A stretch of DNA of 64,000 bases. It comes from Paenibacillus kribbensis. Its GTDB lineage: Bacteria > Bacillota > Bacilli > Paenibacillales > Paenibacillaceae. The notes under the pieces are model-generated. The model saw only the letters and a list, made by a program, of their open reading frames with translations, was not told the origin of the DNA and did no database searches. The stretch is taken from positions 3,187,501-3,251,500 of the forward strand of contig NZ_CP020028.1 of assembly GCF_002240415.1 (NCBI RefSeq), given 5' to 3'. The translations under genes and the position numbers were made by a program. This document shows positions 43,733-53,131 of the stretch, piece by piece (the stretch's first letter is position 1; the number at the start of each line of letters is the position of its first letter).

Positions 43733-43769
43733 ATAAAAAAAAGGAGTCTGGTCAAACCAGAGCTCCTTT
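43733..43769 (-). terminator. Terminator after the helicase/YheE-like unit
   Basis: On the minus strand AAGGAGcTCTGGT pairs with ACCAGAcTCCTT and is followed by eight T residues, 60 bp beyond the stop at 43828. Confidence 0.88.
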
Positions 43770-43827
43770 ACCTATCCCGTTATTTTGGGGCTATACGCTG
43801 ACGATCACCATCAGCAGCCACAGCGTT

Positions 43828-44127
43828 TTATTCACCTGTTGTGTCCTGTACATGCTCTTTGCAAAAGTTCTCAACGGCCTGCAGCTCATCTTCTTCGAGT
43901 TCAAGATCAATGTAACGATTCGTTACTTTTTCAATCAACTCATATTTCAGCAATCCCGTCTTTTCTTCGTCTACCAAATAAAGGGCGCGGATATGCAGTC
44001 CGTTTTCGGTGTATAGCTCGTCGTCCTCCTCAACTTCCACCTCAATAATAAATTCATACCGCTGCCCGCTCAAAATACCAAAAGCGTCTTTAATCTGTTC
44101 CATCGTGTACGATGTAAAATTTAACAT
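43828..44127 (-). CDS. YheE/DUF6509-like small protein
   Basis: 99 residues, strongly acidic, no membrane helix. MLNFTSYTMEQIKDAFGILSGQRYEF and DDELYTENGLHIRALYLVDEE resemble the B. subtilis YheE family (I believe DUF6509) whose function is not known. GGAGGG lies 9 nt before the ATG. Its first codons overlap the end of the helicase gene by 7 nt in another frame, so the two are translated in a coupled way. Confidence 0.7.
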   Translation of the reverse strand: MLNFTSYTMEQIKDAFGILSGQRYEFIIEVEVEEDDELYTENGLHIRALYLVDEEKTGLLKYELIEKVTNRYIDLELEEDELQAVENFCKEHVQDTTGE

Positions 44128-46088
44128 ATCTTCATTCCCTCCGGTTTTCCAGCAATTACTGTGCATTCTACGCCCGCAGGCAGTAGCTGCTCAACTTGAG
44201 TGCGTACTTCTTGACGATTCAAATCCTGGCCCAGGATAGAAATCCAGCCCCGATCATTGCGTGAGCGAATTAAACGTCCTATGCCCTGTCTAAGTCGAAG
44301 TGCCATATGAGGCATATCGATCTGCATAAATGGTTCCGCCGCATCCTTGCGTAAAGACGTAAACACAGGATCGTTCGGAGGAAACGGCAGCGACCAGATG
44401 ATGACATGCGACAGAGACGGCCCGGGAATATCCAGGCCTTCCCATAAGGTAACAGCACACAAGACGCTTTCCTCATCATTCTGAAAAGCCGAGATCAGAT
44501 GGCTGATTTCCGCCGAGCCTTCATACAGAAAACGATAGGCAGATGCCTCCCGATAAGCGGCGAGGCCTGTTTGGAAGACAGCCAGCTCCTCCTGTGAAGG
44601 AAATAAAATAAGCGCTCTGCCTTGTGATTTCTCCAGCAGTGCCAGCACTCTCTCGATTGGCTGATGCTCCGGCTGCAATGGATACAAAGTCGCTTGCATC
44701 TGATCAGCATAGTCATAAGGTGAAGCGACGGAAAATGTCAGCGGATTTTCAATTCCGAGACTGTGAGCCATGTAATCAAATGAGTTCTCCACGGAAAGGG
44801 TAGCTGACGAGAATACGATTGGCATATGCTGGGCAAATACTCGTTCCTTGAGAATCTCCTTTACCATTTTGGGCATAACCACGAGCGTTAATCCGTCCTG
44901 ATCCTCAATTACCCACGAAATCAACAGCTCAGGGCGTTTAAACAAGGCCAAGGCCGTCTGGATCATTTCAAGATGCTCTTCCACGATCTTGAGCTGATAT
45001 TCATCCAACGAAAATAACCCGCTTTCAAATACAAGCTCTTCTTCGATGGTCCCGATCAGGTCGCTAAAACGGTTCACCTCTCGAAGCAGCGACTCATTCA
45101 GATTAAATTCCTTGCGGTCAGAACCTTGTACAGGTTGACTGTTCTTTTGAAGCGCAGCAAACAAAGCCTCACTTTGGGAGATTGCATCTTCAATCGTCAT
45201 GGCAAGAGATTCCCGTACTTCCCCCTCCAGCAGACGAGTGATAATCGCCTCAAATTGTGTATGCTTCAGTTTGTAGGTGAGCGCATTCTGTGCCGCCGTC
45301 TCCAGCAAATGTCCTTCGTCAAAGACAACAGAGCTGTGCTCCGGCAGCAACGGCAGCTGACCCTCACGCTTTCTTGCTTCATAGGTCCATACATGCTCCA
45401 TATAAAAATCATGCGAGCAGATGACCAAATCCGCCGCTCTGCGGTAATGATCACGGGACAACGTCTGCCCACATCGATGGCGCTGATGACAAACGAGACA
45501 GTCTTGAAAAACGTCCCAGCCCAGTCTGCTCCATTGTCCATCCGTCAGCTCGGGATATTCCTTGCGGTTCCCGTAAGGGGTAAAGGACTGCAAGGTGTCT
45601 GGAAAATGGACGAAATCCGGCAAGTCCTGATAAATATCACGAAAGACATCCGCATCCTCATCCAGCCCGCTACGGGCCTCGTCCAGCTTGTTTAGGCAGA
45701 TATACTGATCCGGCGACTTACCCAGTCTGGCATCAATCGTCAAATTCAAATGCCGTGCCAGCTTGGCGATATCCCCTTCCGGCTTTACCAGTTGTTCGAT
45801 CAGTGACTCGTCCGCACAGGCGATAATCGCAGGTTTCCTCATGTACCGGGCATATGCAATGGCGTACAGCAGGTACACCAGCGTTTTGCCCGTGCCCACA
45901 CCTGCCTCCGCAAATATCGTCTTTTTCTCCTTATAGGCACGCTCCAGCTGAAATGCCATATAAATTTGTTCATCCCGAACCTCAAAGCCGACTTCAGGCA
46001 AAACTTCATAAAATACATCCGCAATCCAGTCACTTGCCTGCTCAATAAACGGCTTGGACGGATCAAAGGCAAAAGGGTAAGTACTCAA
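44121..46088 (-). CDS. DinG/XPD-family ATP-dependent DNA helicase (YpvA-like) with Fe-S cysteines
   Basis: 655 residues. Walker A AGVGTGKT (62-69), Walker B box VVFDEGH, and C-terminal helicase motifs FSSATLSVENSFDYMAHSLG, WEGLDIPG and RLRQGIGRLIRS. Cysteines in YICLNK, DCLVCHQRHRCG fit the 4Fe-4S cluster of the XPD/DinG group. It should unwind DNA 5' to 3', probably in repair or replication of structured templates. It begins with TTG at 46088, with GGAGG 10 nt upstream; the TTG overlaps the stop codon of a 9-codon leader. B. subtilis YpvA is the closest named relative I can recall. Confidence 0.88.
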   Translation of the reverse strand: MSTYPFAFDPSKPFIEQASDWIADVFYEVLPEVGFEVRDEQIYMAFQLERAYKEKKTIFAEAGVGTGKTLVYLLYAIAYARYMRKPAIIACADESLIEQLVKPEGDIAKLARHLNLTIDARLGKSPDQYICLNKLDEARSGLDEDADVFRDIYQDLPDFVHFPDTLQSFTPYGNRKEYPELTDGQWSRLGWDVFQDCLVCHQRHRCGQTLSRDHYRRAADLVICSHDFYMEHVWTYEARKREGQLPLLPEHSSVVFDEGHLLETAAQNALTYKLKHTQFEAIITRLLEGEVRESLAMTIEDAISQSEALFAALQKNSQPVQGSDRKEFNLNESLLREVNRFSDLIGTIEEELVFESGLFSLDEYQLKIVEEHLEMIQTALALFKRPELLISWVIEDQDGLTLVVMPKMVKEILKERVFAQHMPIVFSSATLSVENSFDYMAHSLGIENPLTFSVASPYDYADQMQATLYPLQPEHQPIERVLALLEKSQGRALILFPSQEELAVFQTGLAAYREASAYRFLYEGSAEISHLISAFQNDEESVLCAVTLWEGLDIPGPSLSHVIIWSLPFPPNDPVFTSLRKDAAEPFMQIDMPHMALRLRQGIGRLIRSRNDRGWISILGQDLNRQEVRTQVEQLLPAGVECTVIAGKPEGMKIC

Positions 46089-46114
46089 TCGGGCTGTGCC
46101 TCCAATTCGTTCAT
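46085..46114 (-). CDS. Nine-residue leader peptide overlapping the helicase start
   Basis: ATG AAC GAA TTG GAG GCA CAG CCC GAT TGA codes MNELEAQPD. AAAGGA lies 8 nt before its ATG, better placed than anything for the helicase, and its stop overlaps the helicase TTG (TTGA). The ribosome site of the helicase lies inside the leader. It probably couples translation. Confidence 0.45.
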   Translation of the reverse strand: MNELEAQPD

Positions 46115-46279
46115 AATGTGCATCCTTTCATTATAACGCAAAACAAGCTAAAAGGAATATGTAAACTGTAAGAGCAGCTTATATTTTTTATGTTGGTATA
46201 AAGACTCCTTTGAGACTCCTTGAAAATAAAGGCACATGCTTTCGTCTGAATGAGACGCTCCGTGTAGTATTTGATCCTA

Positions 46280-46362
46280 CGATCGCTGTTGCCCCGGGAT
46301 TCTCAGATTTTTATAAACCTTTTCAAGGTTAGAATCCCGTGGCAAAGGCGAACGCTTTGCTT
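46280..46362. repeat. Intergenic inverted-repeat element (possible repeat family or small RNA)
   Basis: TTGCC-c-CGGGATTCT (46289-46303) pairs with AGAATCCCG-t-GGCAA (46331-46345); within the loop AACCTT pairs with AAGGTT. Directly after it GCAAAG-7 nt-CTTTGC forms another hairpin. The 60-codon frame crossing it lacks a ribosome site. Build and position (469-bp gene-free gap, 46089-46557) suggest a mobile repeat or structured RNA. Confidence 0.5.
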
Positions 46363-46461
46363 CTCCAGATTCCAATCCTCCACTACGCTGCACACCACCG
46401 TTATATTGGTATTTTACAAATAAAAAATTTAATTTTATAACAAAAAAATAAATAGTCATAA

Positions 46462-46517
46462 CAAAATTAAAAAAACAAGAAACCAGCTAATCTATTGCAG
46501 GCATTAGCTGGTTTCTT
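46462..46517 (-). terminator. Terminator after the lipoprotein gene
   Basis: A perfect 15-bp inverted repeat AAGAAACCAGCTAAT / ATTAGCTGGTTTCTT (46477-46517), followed on the minus strand by TGTTTTTTTAATTTT. Confidence 0.9.
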
Positions 46518-46557
46518 ATGGATTGAAGAATATGCATTAATTAGAAGCTCGTTCCCC

Positions 46558-47277
46558 TTAACTCATGTTCAAAATTCGCCAATTAGATCCGATTTTCCCC
46601 ACGCTTATTAATACATGGTTCTGTTCTTCTCCATCTATATAAAGCTTAACTTCAAGCACCTGTATTTCTTGAATACTCATACTTTGCTCCATAACATTTT
46701 TATTCTTTTCACTATGAATCGCAACTATTTCAGGCTTGGAATATGTGCTACTCACCTTCATTTCCTTGATTTTCTTCAGTTCCGTAGCGGCGTTGGCTTC
46801 GCCCATGACGACACGTTTGCCCATGATATCCGGGTTTGAATTAAGGAACAGCAGCATATAAAATTTCTCCCAATACTGTTCATATCCCAAAAAGTTTTTG
46901 AAAAAGTTATGGCTTTCAAAAGAAGTAATAGGAGCGTCCGCCTGAAGCTCATAGGTATGGAGCAGGCTGAAATGATTATCTACCGTATTCGCATGATACT
47001 TTTCCATAATAGGGAAACATTTCAACGCGCTGTCGAGATCATGATCATTTACAGCTTCAAAAAAGGCTTCTACCACCAATTCGGGCGTGGAAAATTGCCC
47101 CACAGTGGGTTGTGGCAGATCTGCCTGCAAGTTCTCCAAAAAAGTGCTTCCAGGCTGATCTTTTCTAGCATCTCCAGAGCTGATCTCCCCAGAGCGTCCT
47201 TGATTCGTACAACCCGCAACCGCTACGAACAGCAGCAGGACTACAACTAAACAAAACATCCATTTTCGTTGTTGCAT
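46558..47277 (-). CDS. Predicted lipoprotein of unknown function
   Basis: 239 residues with a lipoprotein signal ending VAVAGC (Cys about 22), a polar linker, and a domain from ~55 on that looks like an SnoaL/NTF2-type alpha+beta barrel (STPELVVEAFFEAVNDHDLDSALKCFPI is typical of the first helices). The C-terminus is beta-rich (VLEVKLYIDGEEQNHVLISVGKIGSNWRILNM). ATG 47277 has GGGGGA 10 nt upstream; other in-frame ATGs at 47295 and 47310 lack one. The RDD gene lies 51 bp upstream in the same direction; both may form a unit. Role not known. Confidence 0.7.
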   Translation of the reverse strand: MQQRKWMFCLVVVLLLFVAVAGCTNQGRSGEISSGDARKDQPGSTFLENLQADLPQPTVGQFSTPELVVEAFFEAVNDHDLDSALKCFPIMEKYHANTVDNHFSLLHTYELQADAPITSFESHNFFKNFLGYEQYWEKFYMLLFLNSNPDIMGKRVVMGEANAATELKKIKEMKVSSTYSKPEIVAIHSEKNKNVMEQSMSIQEIQVLEVKLYIDGEEQNHVLISVGKIGSNWRILNMS

Positions 47278-47328
47278 GAATTCATGTTCCCCCATTATTT
47301 TGAAAATCAAAGACTACTTAAGTTTTCC

Positions 47329-47847
47329 TTACAAATTGGTGATATCCGTTGATACTGGAAGAAAAGACGATTGCTGCTCATTTCGCTGTAACTCTTTTTT
47401 ATTTACAACCAGGGTATTGGCACAAAGATCGTGAACTCCCTGTTTTTTCGCAGTAAAAGCAACCACGATGTAAATAATATGAACAATCATAAAAGAAATA
47501 ACTTTAATCCAATAACGCCCGGAAGCGTGCCAGAATGCAAGCCGCTTTCCTTCCTTGTCTACAACAATTAGAGAAAACACAAGCTTTCCTGGTGTTGCTT
47601 TGACCTTCGATGACTCCCAAAACACACAATACAGCCATGGCACTATGAGCCACAAGATCAGCGGCAACCACATCATTAACACTTTTATGAAACCAGTCTC
47701 CTCTATGCCCAGAAGGAGTGGAATACTAAATGCTCCTCCTATTAAAAGAACAAGTACAAAGACAATGAACAGATCCATCACAAACGCTGCTGTTCTTATC
47801 CAAAATCCTCCGTATATTCGTCTTGCATTATCACTTGCTGCTGTCAT
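47329..47847 (-). CDS. RDD-family membrane protein
   Basis: 172 residues, three membrane helices. The RDD mark is visible as RTAAFVMDLFIVFVLVL (Arg-Asp in helix 1), plus ATPGKLVFSLIVVDKEGKRLAFWHASGRYWIKVISF, the usual loop and helix 3, and HDLCANTLVV near the end. RDD proteins are thought to be transporters or exporters of small solutes; some act in Na+/compatible-solute transport. AAAGGAG lies 13 nt before the ATG. Followed by a lipoprotein gene. Confidence 0.88.
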   Translation of the reverse strand: MTAASDNARRIYGGFWIRTAAFVMDLFIVFVLVLLIGGAFSIPLLLGIEETGFIKVLMMWLPLILWLIVPWLYCVFWESSKVKATPGKLVFSLIVVDKEGKRLAFWHASGRYWIKVISFMIVHIIYIVVAFTAKKQGVHDLCANTLVVNKKELQRNEQQSSFLPVSTDITNL

Positions 47848-47987
47848 GATGATGTATAACTCCTTTTGCCTATGAGATTCAAATTGCCTATGTAATTTAA
47901 AATCCAGTTTATTCCTGTATCCAAAAAGATATCATACGGCTACCCGCCTATATTTGTCAATTTGCGAATAAAATTCAGCCTTTTCGT

Positions 47988-48040
47988 GCATAAAAAAACA
48001 GCGTATATGTAATGTAAATGAGATTACATACACGCTGCCT
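47988..48040 (-). terminator. Terminator of the polysaccharide-degradation operon
   Basis: CAGCGTgTATGTAAT pairs with ATTACATaTACGCTG on the minus strand, followed by TTTTTTTATG, 13 bp after the GH88 stop. Confidence 0.88.
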
Positions 48041-48050
48041 CACAGTTCAT

Positions 48051-49175
48051 TTAGCAAACACTAAACAAGCCTTCCTCCCCGCGTAGCTTTGCCAAAGCCT
48101 CTACAAAGAAATAATCGCCGTAAATAATGGGAACGTTGATGTATTTTTGCTCAGGATAATGTACGGTTCCGTTCATCAGCAAGCCCTCGTGCTCCTCGCC
48201 CCACGCTGTGCATGTGTGATGCAAGCCCATAAGGATGGATTCTGCCCTTTGGGTGAAATGCTCCGCACGCGTCGAATATTTGGCCAGCTCCAACAAACCG
48301 CTTGCTGCAATGGCCGCAGCAGATGAATCCCATGCTCCGCGATGTCCCTCTGGTGCTCTAAAATCCCACACAGGCAGACAAGCATCTCCCAGTTGGGACA
48401 GGAAAAAGTCTGCTGTGTTTTCGGCTACCTTCAAATAACGCGCATCGTGCGTGTACCCGTACGAAAGCGTAAAGCCGTACAAAGCCCATGACGTGCCACG
48501 TGCCCAGGCGGAGCCGGGAGCGAACCCCTGCCCACCATGCTCGGCGACCTTTTTTCCGATCTCCGGATCAAATTCGACCACATGTGCGATGGAGCTGTCC
48601 GCACGGACAAATTCACGCGCCACGGTATCCGCATGCTGCACAGCCAGAGCAGCAAAACGAGGATCTCCGCTTTCCTCCGAGGCCCAATAAAGCAAAGGAA
48701 GATTCATCATACTGTCTATAATCGCGACGCCCCGTGTATCCATGTCCTTCGAATGAAAGTTCCACGCACGAATAAAACGGCCATTCACGTTAAAACGGGC
48801 GGCCAGCAGATTAGCAGCCAGCAGTCCCCGTCTTCTGGACTCAGCATCCCCCGTCGACCGATAAGCGGCAACACCGCTGAGCAACCAAATAAAACCGAGA
48901 TCGTGGTCTACCGCTTCGCTGTTATAGAGCACGTTTTCCAAACGACTCTCGCACCGCTGCGCAATCCCGGCGGCTCCGCTGTCAGGGCGGGCCCGATTTG
49001 CCAGCCATAGCAGCCCTGGATAAAAGCCTGCTGTCCACCACGCTTCCTCACGATTGTCATAGCGTCCACCCTCCGCAACATGTGGAAAAGCGTCTCCCAG
49101 TCTTGCCGCCAAGGCAAGCGTTTTGTCCAAAGCCAGCTCCCACGATTGCTCCAGCCATGCTTCTGTTTTCGTCAT
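48051..49175 (-). CDS. Unsaturated glucuronyl hydrolase, GH88
   Basis: 374 residues with the six-hairpin (alpha/alpha) toroid of GH88/GH105. Catalytic Asp residues are expected in SEAVDHDLGF and in IIDSMMNLPLLYWA, matching the two essential Asp of Bacillus UGL. Also RAWNFHSKD and WARGTSWALYGFTLSY are family marks. It hydrates and opens the unsaturated uronic acid left by polysaccharide lyases. No signal peptide, so it acts in the cytoplasm on imported oligosaccharides. ATG 49175 has AGGGAGAG upstream. It is the last gene of an operon with a heparinase-like lyase and an unidentified protein. Confidence 0.9.
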   Translation of the reverse strand: MTKTEAWLEQSWELALDKTLALAARLGDAFPHVAEGGRYDNREEAWWTAGFYPGLLWLANRARPDSGAAGIAQRCESRLENVLYNSEAVDHDLGFIWLLSGVAAYRSTGDAESRRRGLLAANLLAARFNVNGRFIRAWNFHSKDMDTRGVAIIDSMMNLPLLYWASEESGDPRFAALAVQHADTVAREFVRADSSIAHVVEFDPEIGKKVAEHGGQGFAPGSAWARGTSWALYGFTLSYGYTHDARYLKVAENTADFFLSQLGDACLPVWDFRAPEGHRGAWDSSAAAIAASGLLELAKYSTRAEHFTQRAESILMGLHHTCTAWGEEHEGLLMNGTVHYPEQKYINVPIIYGDYFFVEALAKLRGEEGLFSVC

Positions 49176-49231
49176 TTCTTTTACTCTCCCTTTCTCCAAC
49201 ACTTCGAAAACGCCTATAACTACAGCCCTAA

Positions 49232-51142
49232 TTATTCAGGCAGCCGAATGATAAAGGAAATACGACTGCCTGTGCATTCCAGACGCGCTCCCTTGAGCAA
49301 GCCGTTCCGGCAGGCTACGGAAGTCAATTCCTCCGGCCATACCACGTTCGTTCCTTCCGTTGTCGGGATGACTTCAAGACTGGCGCCTGCGTATTCCACC
49401 CGTATGCTTTCCGTTTCTTCCCCGGCTGACATCACATGATGAATTACGCTGCGCTCCCGACCGTCATACGCCATTAAGGGAATTAGCGCTCCCACATGCT
49501 GAATATTGCCTTGAAGCTCATACTCCACCTCAATTTTTCCACGCATCTGACGATAATGTGTGCGGATTTCCCTCACCCCCGGAAAGGGTCCTCTCCATAG
49601 CAATGTAAAATCCGTTGCTCCGTCAGATGCCGAGCTTTGCTCCACCTGTACGGACCCTCCACCATCCTGCGGATCAATCCCTCCGTCCCGGTCGAATTCC
49701 AGCGTTCCGGGGATGCCTTCCGACAGGCTGTGCCACTTTCCGTCCTCCGTTTGCCAGGCTGGAGAATAGCTTAGCGGGAAAATATCTCCTTCCGCAAAGC
49801 CTGTAAAGCCGCGGTCTGCATGCCCTGCTGAGGACGGACCCATCAGTGACGGCAGCGAGGTCTGCTGAATACGCACAATGCCGGGAATATTGTACGGGTC
49901 ATTGACCGACGTCTGCACAAGCATTTGCTGGCCGTCTACAGTTGCAATGACCGTCTGGAACCAGCCGTCCGTTTCCAGCACTCGGCTGCCAATCTCCGCC
50001 GGTATAGAAGCTGGAGCAATACGCTCTATCCCTTCCCCGTACAGCAGGGTATGAGCCAGCACAGCCGCCGTCCACAGACTGTAGCAGGTGTGGTTCGAGT
50101 ACACCTCGAAGCCATGCCGTGCCTCGGACGAATAATGATTGCGGACAATATGCAGCTTGCCATTGTCGATTTGCCAGCGGCTAATCGCTTGCCAGCACAG
50201 GTCTGCTGCCCGCCGGAACGCACCCGCAAGCCCGCGCTCGCCTGCTGTATAAGCCTGCTGCGCATGGGTCGTGAAGACGAAGGCTGCCGCCGCTTCGTTC
50301 CACTGATGCTGCGCGCTTCGACCGCGCGGCGGAATTTCTCCGTGCGGGGATAACGCCAGCAATGAGCTGAGCGCCCCTCTGCGAAGATGGTCACGCAGTT
50401 CAAGAGCGCTGCCGCCATCATATCCGTTCTCCAGCATCACGCCCAGATGAAAGCGAGTGACGATATCGTAGGCGAACGGGCTATTGGGTCGGTCCAGCGG
50501 ACCGTCCTGATACAGTCCCAAGCCGGTAAAGCGTGGCAAATGGTAGCTGCGGATATACGCCTCCATCCACTTGGCATCGGCTGCAAGCCCTTCGGCGGCA
50601 CGCAAAAACTCGCCGGACATCATAATCGCGTTCCAGTTGATCATCCGGTTCGGATTTTTCATTTTGCTCATCGTAAAAATGTAGGTCTGCTCCGGCTCAA
50701 TCCTGCTCAACTGCTGCTTCCAAGCTGTAGCTTGCTCTGGCAGCAAATGTTTCAGGAGCCGGTACGCTCCCATCATCATGATGGGAAAAAAGTCCGGGTG
50801 CTGATCCGGCGCTTTTTCCTCCACTACACAAGCGATGCTGTGCGTCAAAGCCGCAGCCGCAGATTCGAGTAAATCATGCCGACCTTCTTTGACCAGTACC
50901 GCTGCAGCCAGCGCATAGGATGGAGTAGAGTAATACCGTTCACTTTCAGAATGGGGGTCAATGATAGCTCCGGTTTCATCCTGATGCAGAGTATATGCAC
51001 GAACGAGCTTTTCCAGCATGGTAAGCTTGCGTTGGCGTGTCCAGCTGTCCTCCACTCGATTCCGTGTGATCTCCAACTGCTCTAAAAATCTCTCCAGCTC
51101 CGTCTGCCAAGGATACACGCTACCTGTATGCAGCTTATTCAT
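49232..51142 (-). CDS. Unidentified large protein, probable (alpha/alpha)-toroid carbohydrate enzyme
   Basis: 636 residues, no signal peptide. The first ~370 residues are helical with the spacing of an (alpha/alpha)-toroid (AAAALTHSIACVVEE; NPNRMINWNAIMMSGEFLRAAEG; FGVYSN-like HGFEVYSNHTCYSLWTAAVLA). The last ~260 residues are beta-rich and look like a beta-sandwich. This layout is that of polysaccharide lyases (PL8, PL12, PL21-like), but I cannot place it in a named family. Its position between a heparinase-like gene and a GH88 gene supports a role in breaking acidic polysaccharide. It starts 16 bp after the upstream stop. Confidence 0.7.
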   Translation of the reverse strand: MNKLHTGSVYPWQTELERFLEQLEITRNRVEDSWTRQRKLTMLEKLVRAYTLHQDETGAIIDPHSESERYYSTPSYALAAAVLVKEGRHDLLESAAAALTHSIACVVEEKAPDQHPDFFPIMMMGAYRLLKHLLPEQATAWKQQLSRIEPEQTYIFTMSKMKNPNRMINWNAIMMSGEFLRAAEGLAADAKWMEAYIRSYHLPRFTGLGLYQDGPLDRPNSPFAYDIVTRFHLGVMLENGYDGGSALELRDHLRRGALSSLLALSPHGEIPPRGRSAQHQWNEAAAAFVFTTHAQQAYTAGERGLAGAFRRAADLCWQAISRWQIDNGKLHIVRNHYSSEARHGFEVYSNHTCYSLWTAAVLAHTLLYGEGIERIAPASIPAEIGSRVLETDGWFQTVIATVDGQQMLVQTSVNDPYNIPGIVRIQQTSLPSLMGPSSAGHADRGFTGFAEGDIFPLSYSPAWQTEDGKWHSLSEGIPGTLEFDRDGGIDPQDGGGSVQVEQSSASDGATDFTLLWRGPFPGVREIRTHYRQMRGKIEVEYELQGNIQHVGALIPLMAYDGRERSVIHHVMSAGEETESIRVEYAGASLEVIPTTEGTNVVWPEELTSVACRNGLLKGARLECTGSRISFIIRLPE

Positions 51143-51158
51143 CCTGTCTGCCTCCCAT

Positions 51159-53087
51159 TCAACATGAAGATTGATTGATGATAAAAAACAGATTGCAATC
51201 TACGCTTGCAGAATCATTCCAGCGATCTGAGGCCAATTTCAGTGATGTTTTATAAAACACAAAGGGTACTCCATCATGATCCAGATGCTTCACAGCCTCC
51301 ACCCTCGGTTGCACCACACTGGCATCATAATCCAGCCTGACCACAGCCTTCGTTCCTTGCCATTCCACGAAGCCCATTCCTGTTCTAGGCTGAATACGGC
51401 TGATCAAAAGCTCCTCCACATCCCATGGCTTCATACTCACGCCGGACGGTTCAAACTCAAAATGATCTGTGACAGTAAGCCTCGCTCCCTCGTTTTCCTC
51501 CAGCGCAGTCCATGCAAAGGAGCGGGTGAAAACCGTTAATTCCTCTACCGGATACGCAGATGTCAAATCAAGTTTTAGCCTTGTGCCCGTCCGTGTCTCC
51601 TCCTGCTCATCCACAGCAATATCCAGTACAACCGCCTTTGCCCTTGCACCCGATTGCTGCATGGTCCCATTGATTATGGGCACAGAATGGCCACCGGAGG
51701 AAATGTTGATGATCGACTCTCGTCCCGGTGAAAAATAGGCTTTCGTATACAAACCTGCTCCCAGATCACACAGCAGATTTTCACCACCGCCATGAAGGAT
51801 AAAATGTCCAAGATCGTTATGATTGTGCGGTTCATTGTTATGCCCACCCTTGGCTGAAAATGCAAGCATTGCGTCTAGTTCAGGCTTTTGTCTTCCAGCT
51901 CTGCCATGACTGGAACTATGCCTAAAACTACGGCTACGGCACATCAGCCATCCTAGCTGTGGCAAATAATCGACTCCAGCCGGATCGCTTCCAAATGCCA
52001 AAGGATTCGCCCATACCAGGTTGCGCAATACGTGTGCCCAGCGACGACAAGGGTCCTCCAGCAGACCAGGTACGTGAAAAGGGAGTGACGAGTGGCCTTC
52101 CTGCAAAGAATTCAAATACGAGATGAGTCCAGAGGGCAAGCGTTCAGTTTCACTGCTGTCTGAATAATTGGCGAAAATACCATCCGACAGATGCACCCGC
52201 TCCGCAAAGGCGGCGATTTGTCTCACCTTTTCCGAGTTCAGAATATCTACGGCTTCCCCGGTAAACGCACGCAGCATATCGGTAAAATACATGAAATAAC
52301 CAAAGCCGTACACCCAGTAGCCGACGCCCTCAGGGCACCCTCCGTCCTCCTTGTAACCTGCAAGAAAACAATCCAGCGCACCGAGCATTTTCTCGATGGC
52401 CTCGGCTTTGCCCAGACTGTCTTCCACCAGCAGCAATGCAGCAATTCCGCAACCGGAAGCGCATACGGCTGCCCAGTTATGGTCCGCTGTCTCCCATTCA
52501 AAATGTCGAGGCTGCCAAAACACAGGCTCCAGCACACGGCGCCCGACCTCTTGGCGCACCTGAGCGACCACATGTCCATCCAACTGCTCGCCTAGCAGCA
52601 ATAAAATTTCAGCCAGCATCTGCACTGTTTCAGACGCGAATAAATCCACCTGCTGCCAAGGTGGTGTCACCGTGTCCTCTTCCCTGACATGTGCAGGAAG
52701 CGCCCATGTGTACTCGCGGCATATTTCCAGCAGGCCGCTTTCCACCTCTTTCATCCTCCAGGGCTCCGAATCGGCAACAGCTGCCAGCACCAAAGCAACC
52801 AGTCGTCCACGCCGTTCAAAGTACACATCCTCATACGGCTTGCGCTCTCCCGTAAGTGCAAATTGTCGAAACAGTGTCAACGGAAGCTCAGGCCATGGTG
52901 TTTCCCGATTAGCGTTGCAGACACGTTCGATGTCCATCCAAAGCTCGGCGTATACCGGTTCAGCAACAGTCGCCCGCAGCCTTTTTGTCCATTCACTCCT
53001 TACACTTTGCCTTGCTGTGTCCTGCACCCCGTCAGACAGCACCTTAACGAGCCGCGAAGCAGGCCAAGCCTCCTTCAAAAGACTCAT
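51159..53087 (-). CDS. Heparinase II/III-family protein
   Basis: 642 residues. An (alpha/alpha)-toroid N-terminal part (FEWETADHNWAAVCASGCGIAALLL; GGCPEGVGYWVYGFGYFMYF) and a heparinase II/III beta-sandwich part with HNNEPHNHNDLGHFIL, GENLLCDLGAGLYTKAYF and GHSVPIING. The His/Asn/Tyr set matches catalytic residues of the family. No signal peptide is seen, so it may cut imported oligosaccharides. The ATG at 53087 has GGAGG 8 nt upstream; the frame is open 44 codons further over the promoter, so those are excluded. First gene of the operon, behind a sigma-A promoter with a cre site. Confidence 0.85.
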   Translation of the reverse strand: MSLLKEAWPASRLVKVLSDGVQDTARQSVRSEWTKRLRATVAEPVYAELWMDIERVCNANRETPWPELPLTLFRQFALTGERKPYEDVYFERRGRLVALVLAAVADSEPWRMKEVESGLLEICREYTWALPAHVREEDTVTPPWQQVDLFASETVQMLAEILLLLGEQLDGHVVAQVRQEVGRRVLEPVFWQPRHFEWETADHNWAAVCASGCGIAALLLVEDSLGKAEAIEKMLGALDCFLAGYKEDGGCPEGVGYWVYGFGYFMYFTDMLRAFTGEAVDILNSEKVRQIAAFAERVHLSDGIFANYSDSSETERLPSGLISYLNSLQEGHSSLPFHVPGLLEDPCRRWAHVLRNLVWANPLAFGSDPAGVDYLPQLGWLMCRSRSFRHSSSHGRAGRQKPELDAMLAFSAKGGHNNEPHNHNDLGHFILHGGGENLLCDLGAGLYTKAYFSPGRESIINISSGGHSVPIINGTMQQSGARAKAVVLDIAVDEQEETRTGTRLKLDLTSAYPVEELTVFTRSFAWTALEENEGARLTVTDHFEFEPSGVSMKPWDVEELLISRIQPRTGMGFVEWQGTKAVVRLDYDASVVQPRVEAVKHLDHDGVPFVFYKTSLKLASDRWNDSASVDCNLFFIINQSSC

Positions 53088-53131
53088 TCGCTTTTCCTCC
53101 CCATAAGAAGCATTCATTTCACCTTCTTTTT

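Noticed and set aside
46277..46459. 60-codon minus-strand frame across the inverted-repeat element
   Set aside because: No ribosome site, and the frame is a by-product of the repeat arms.
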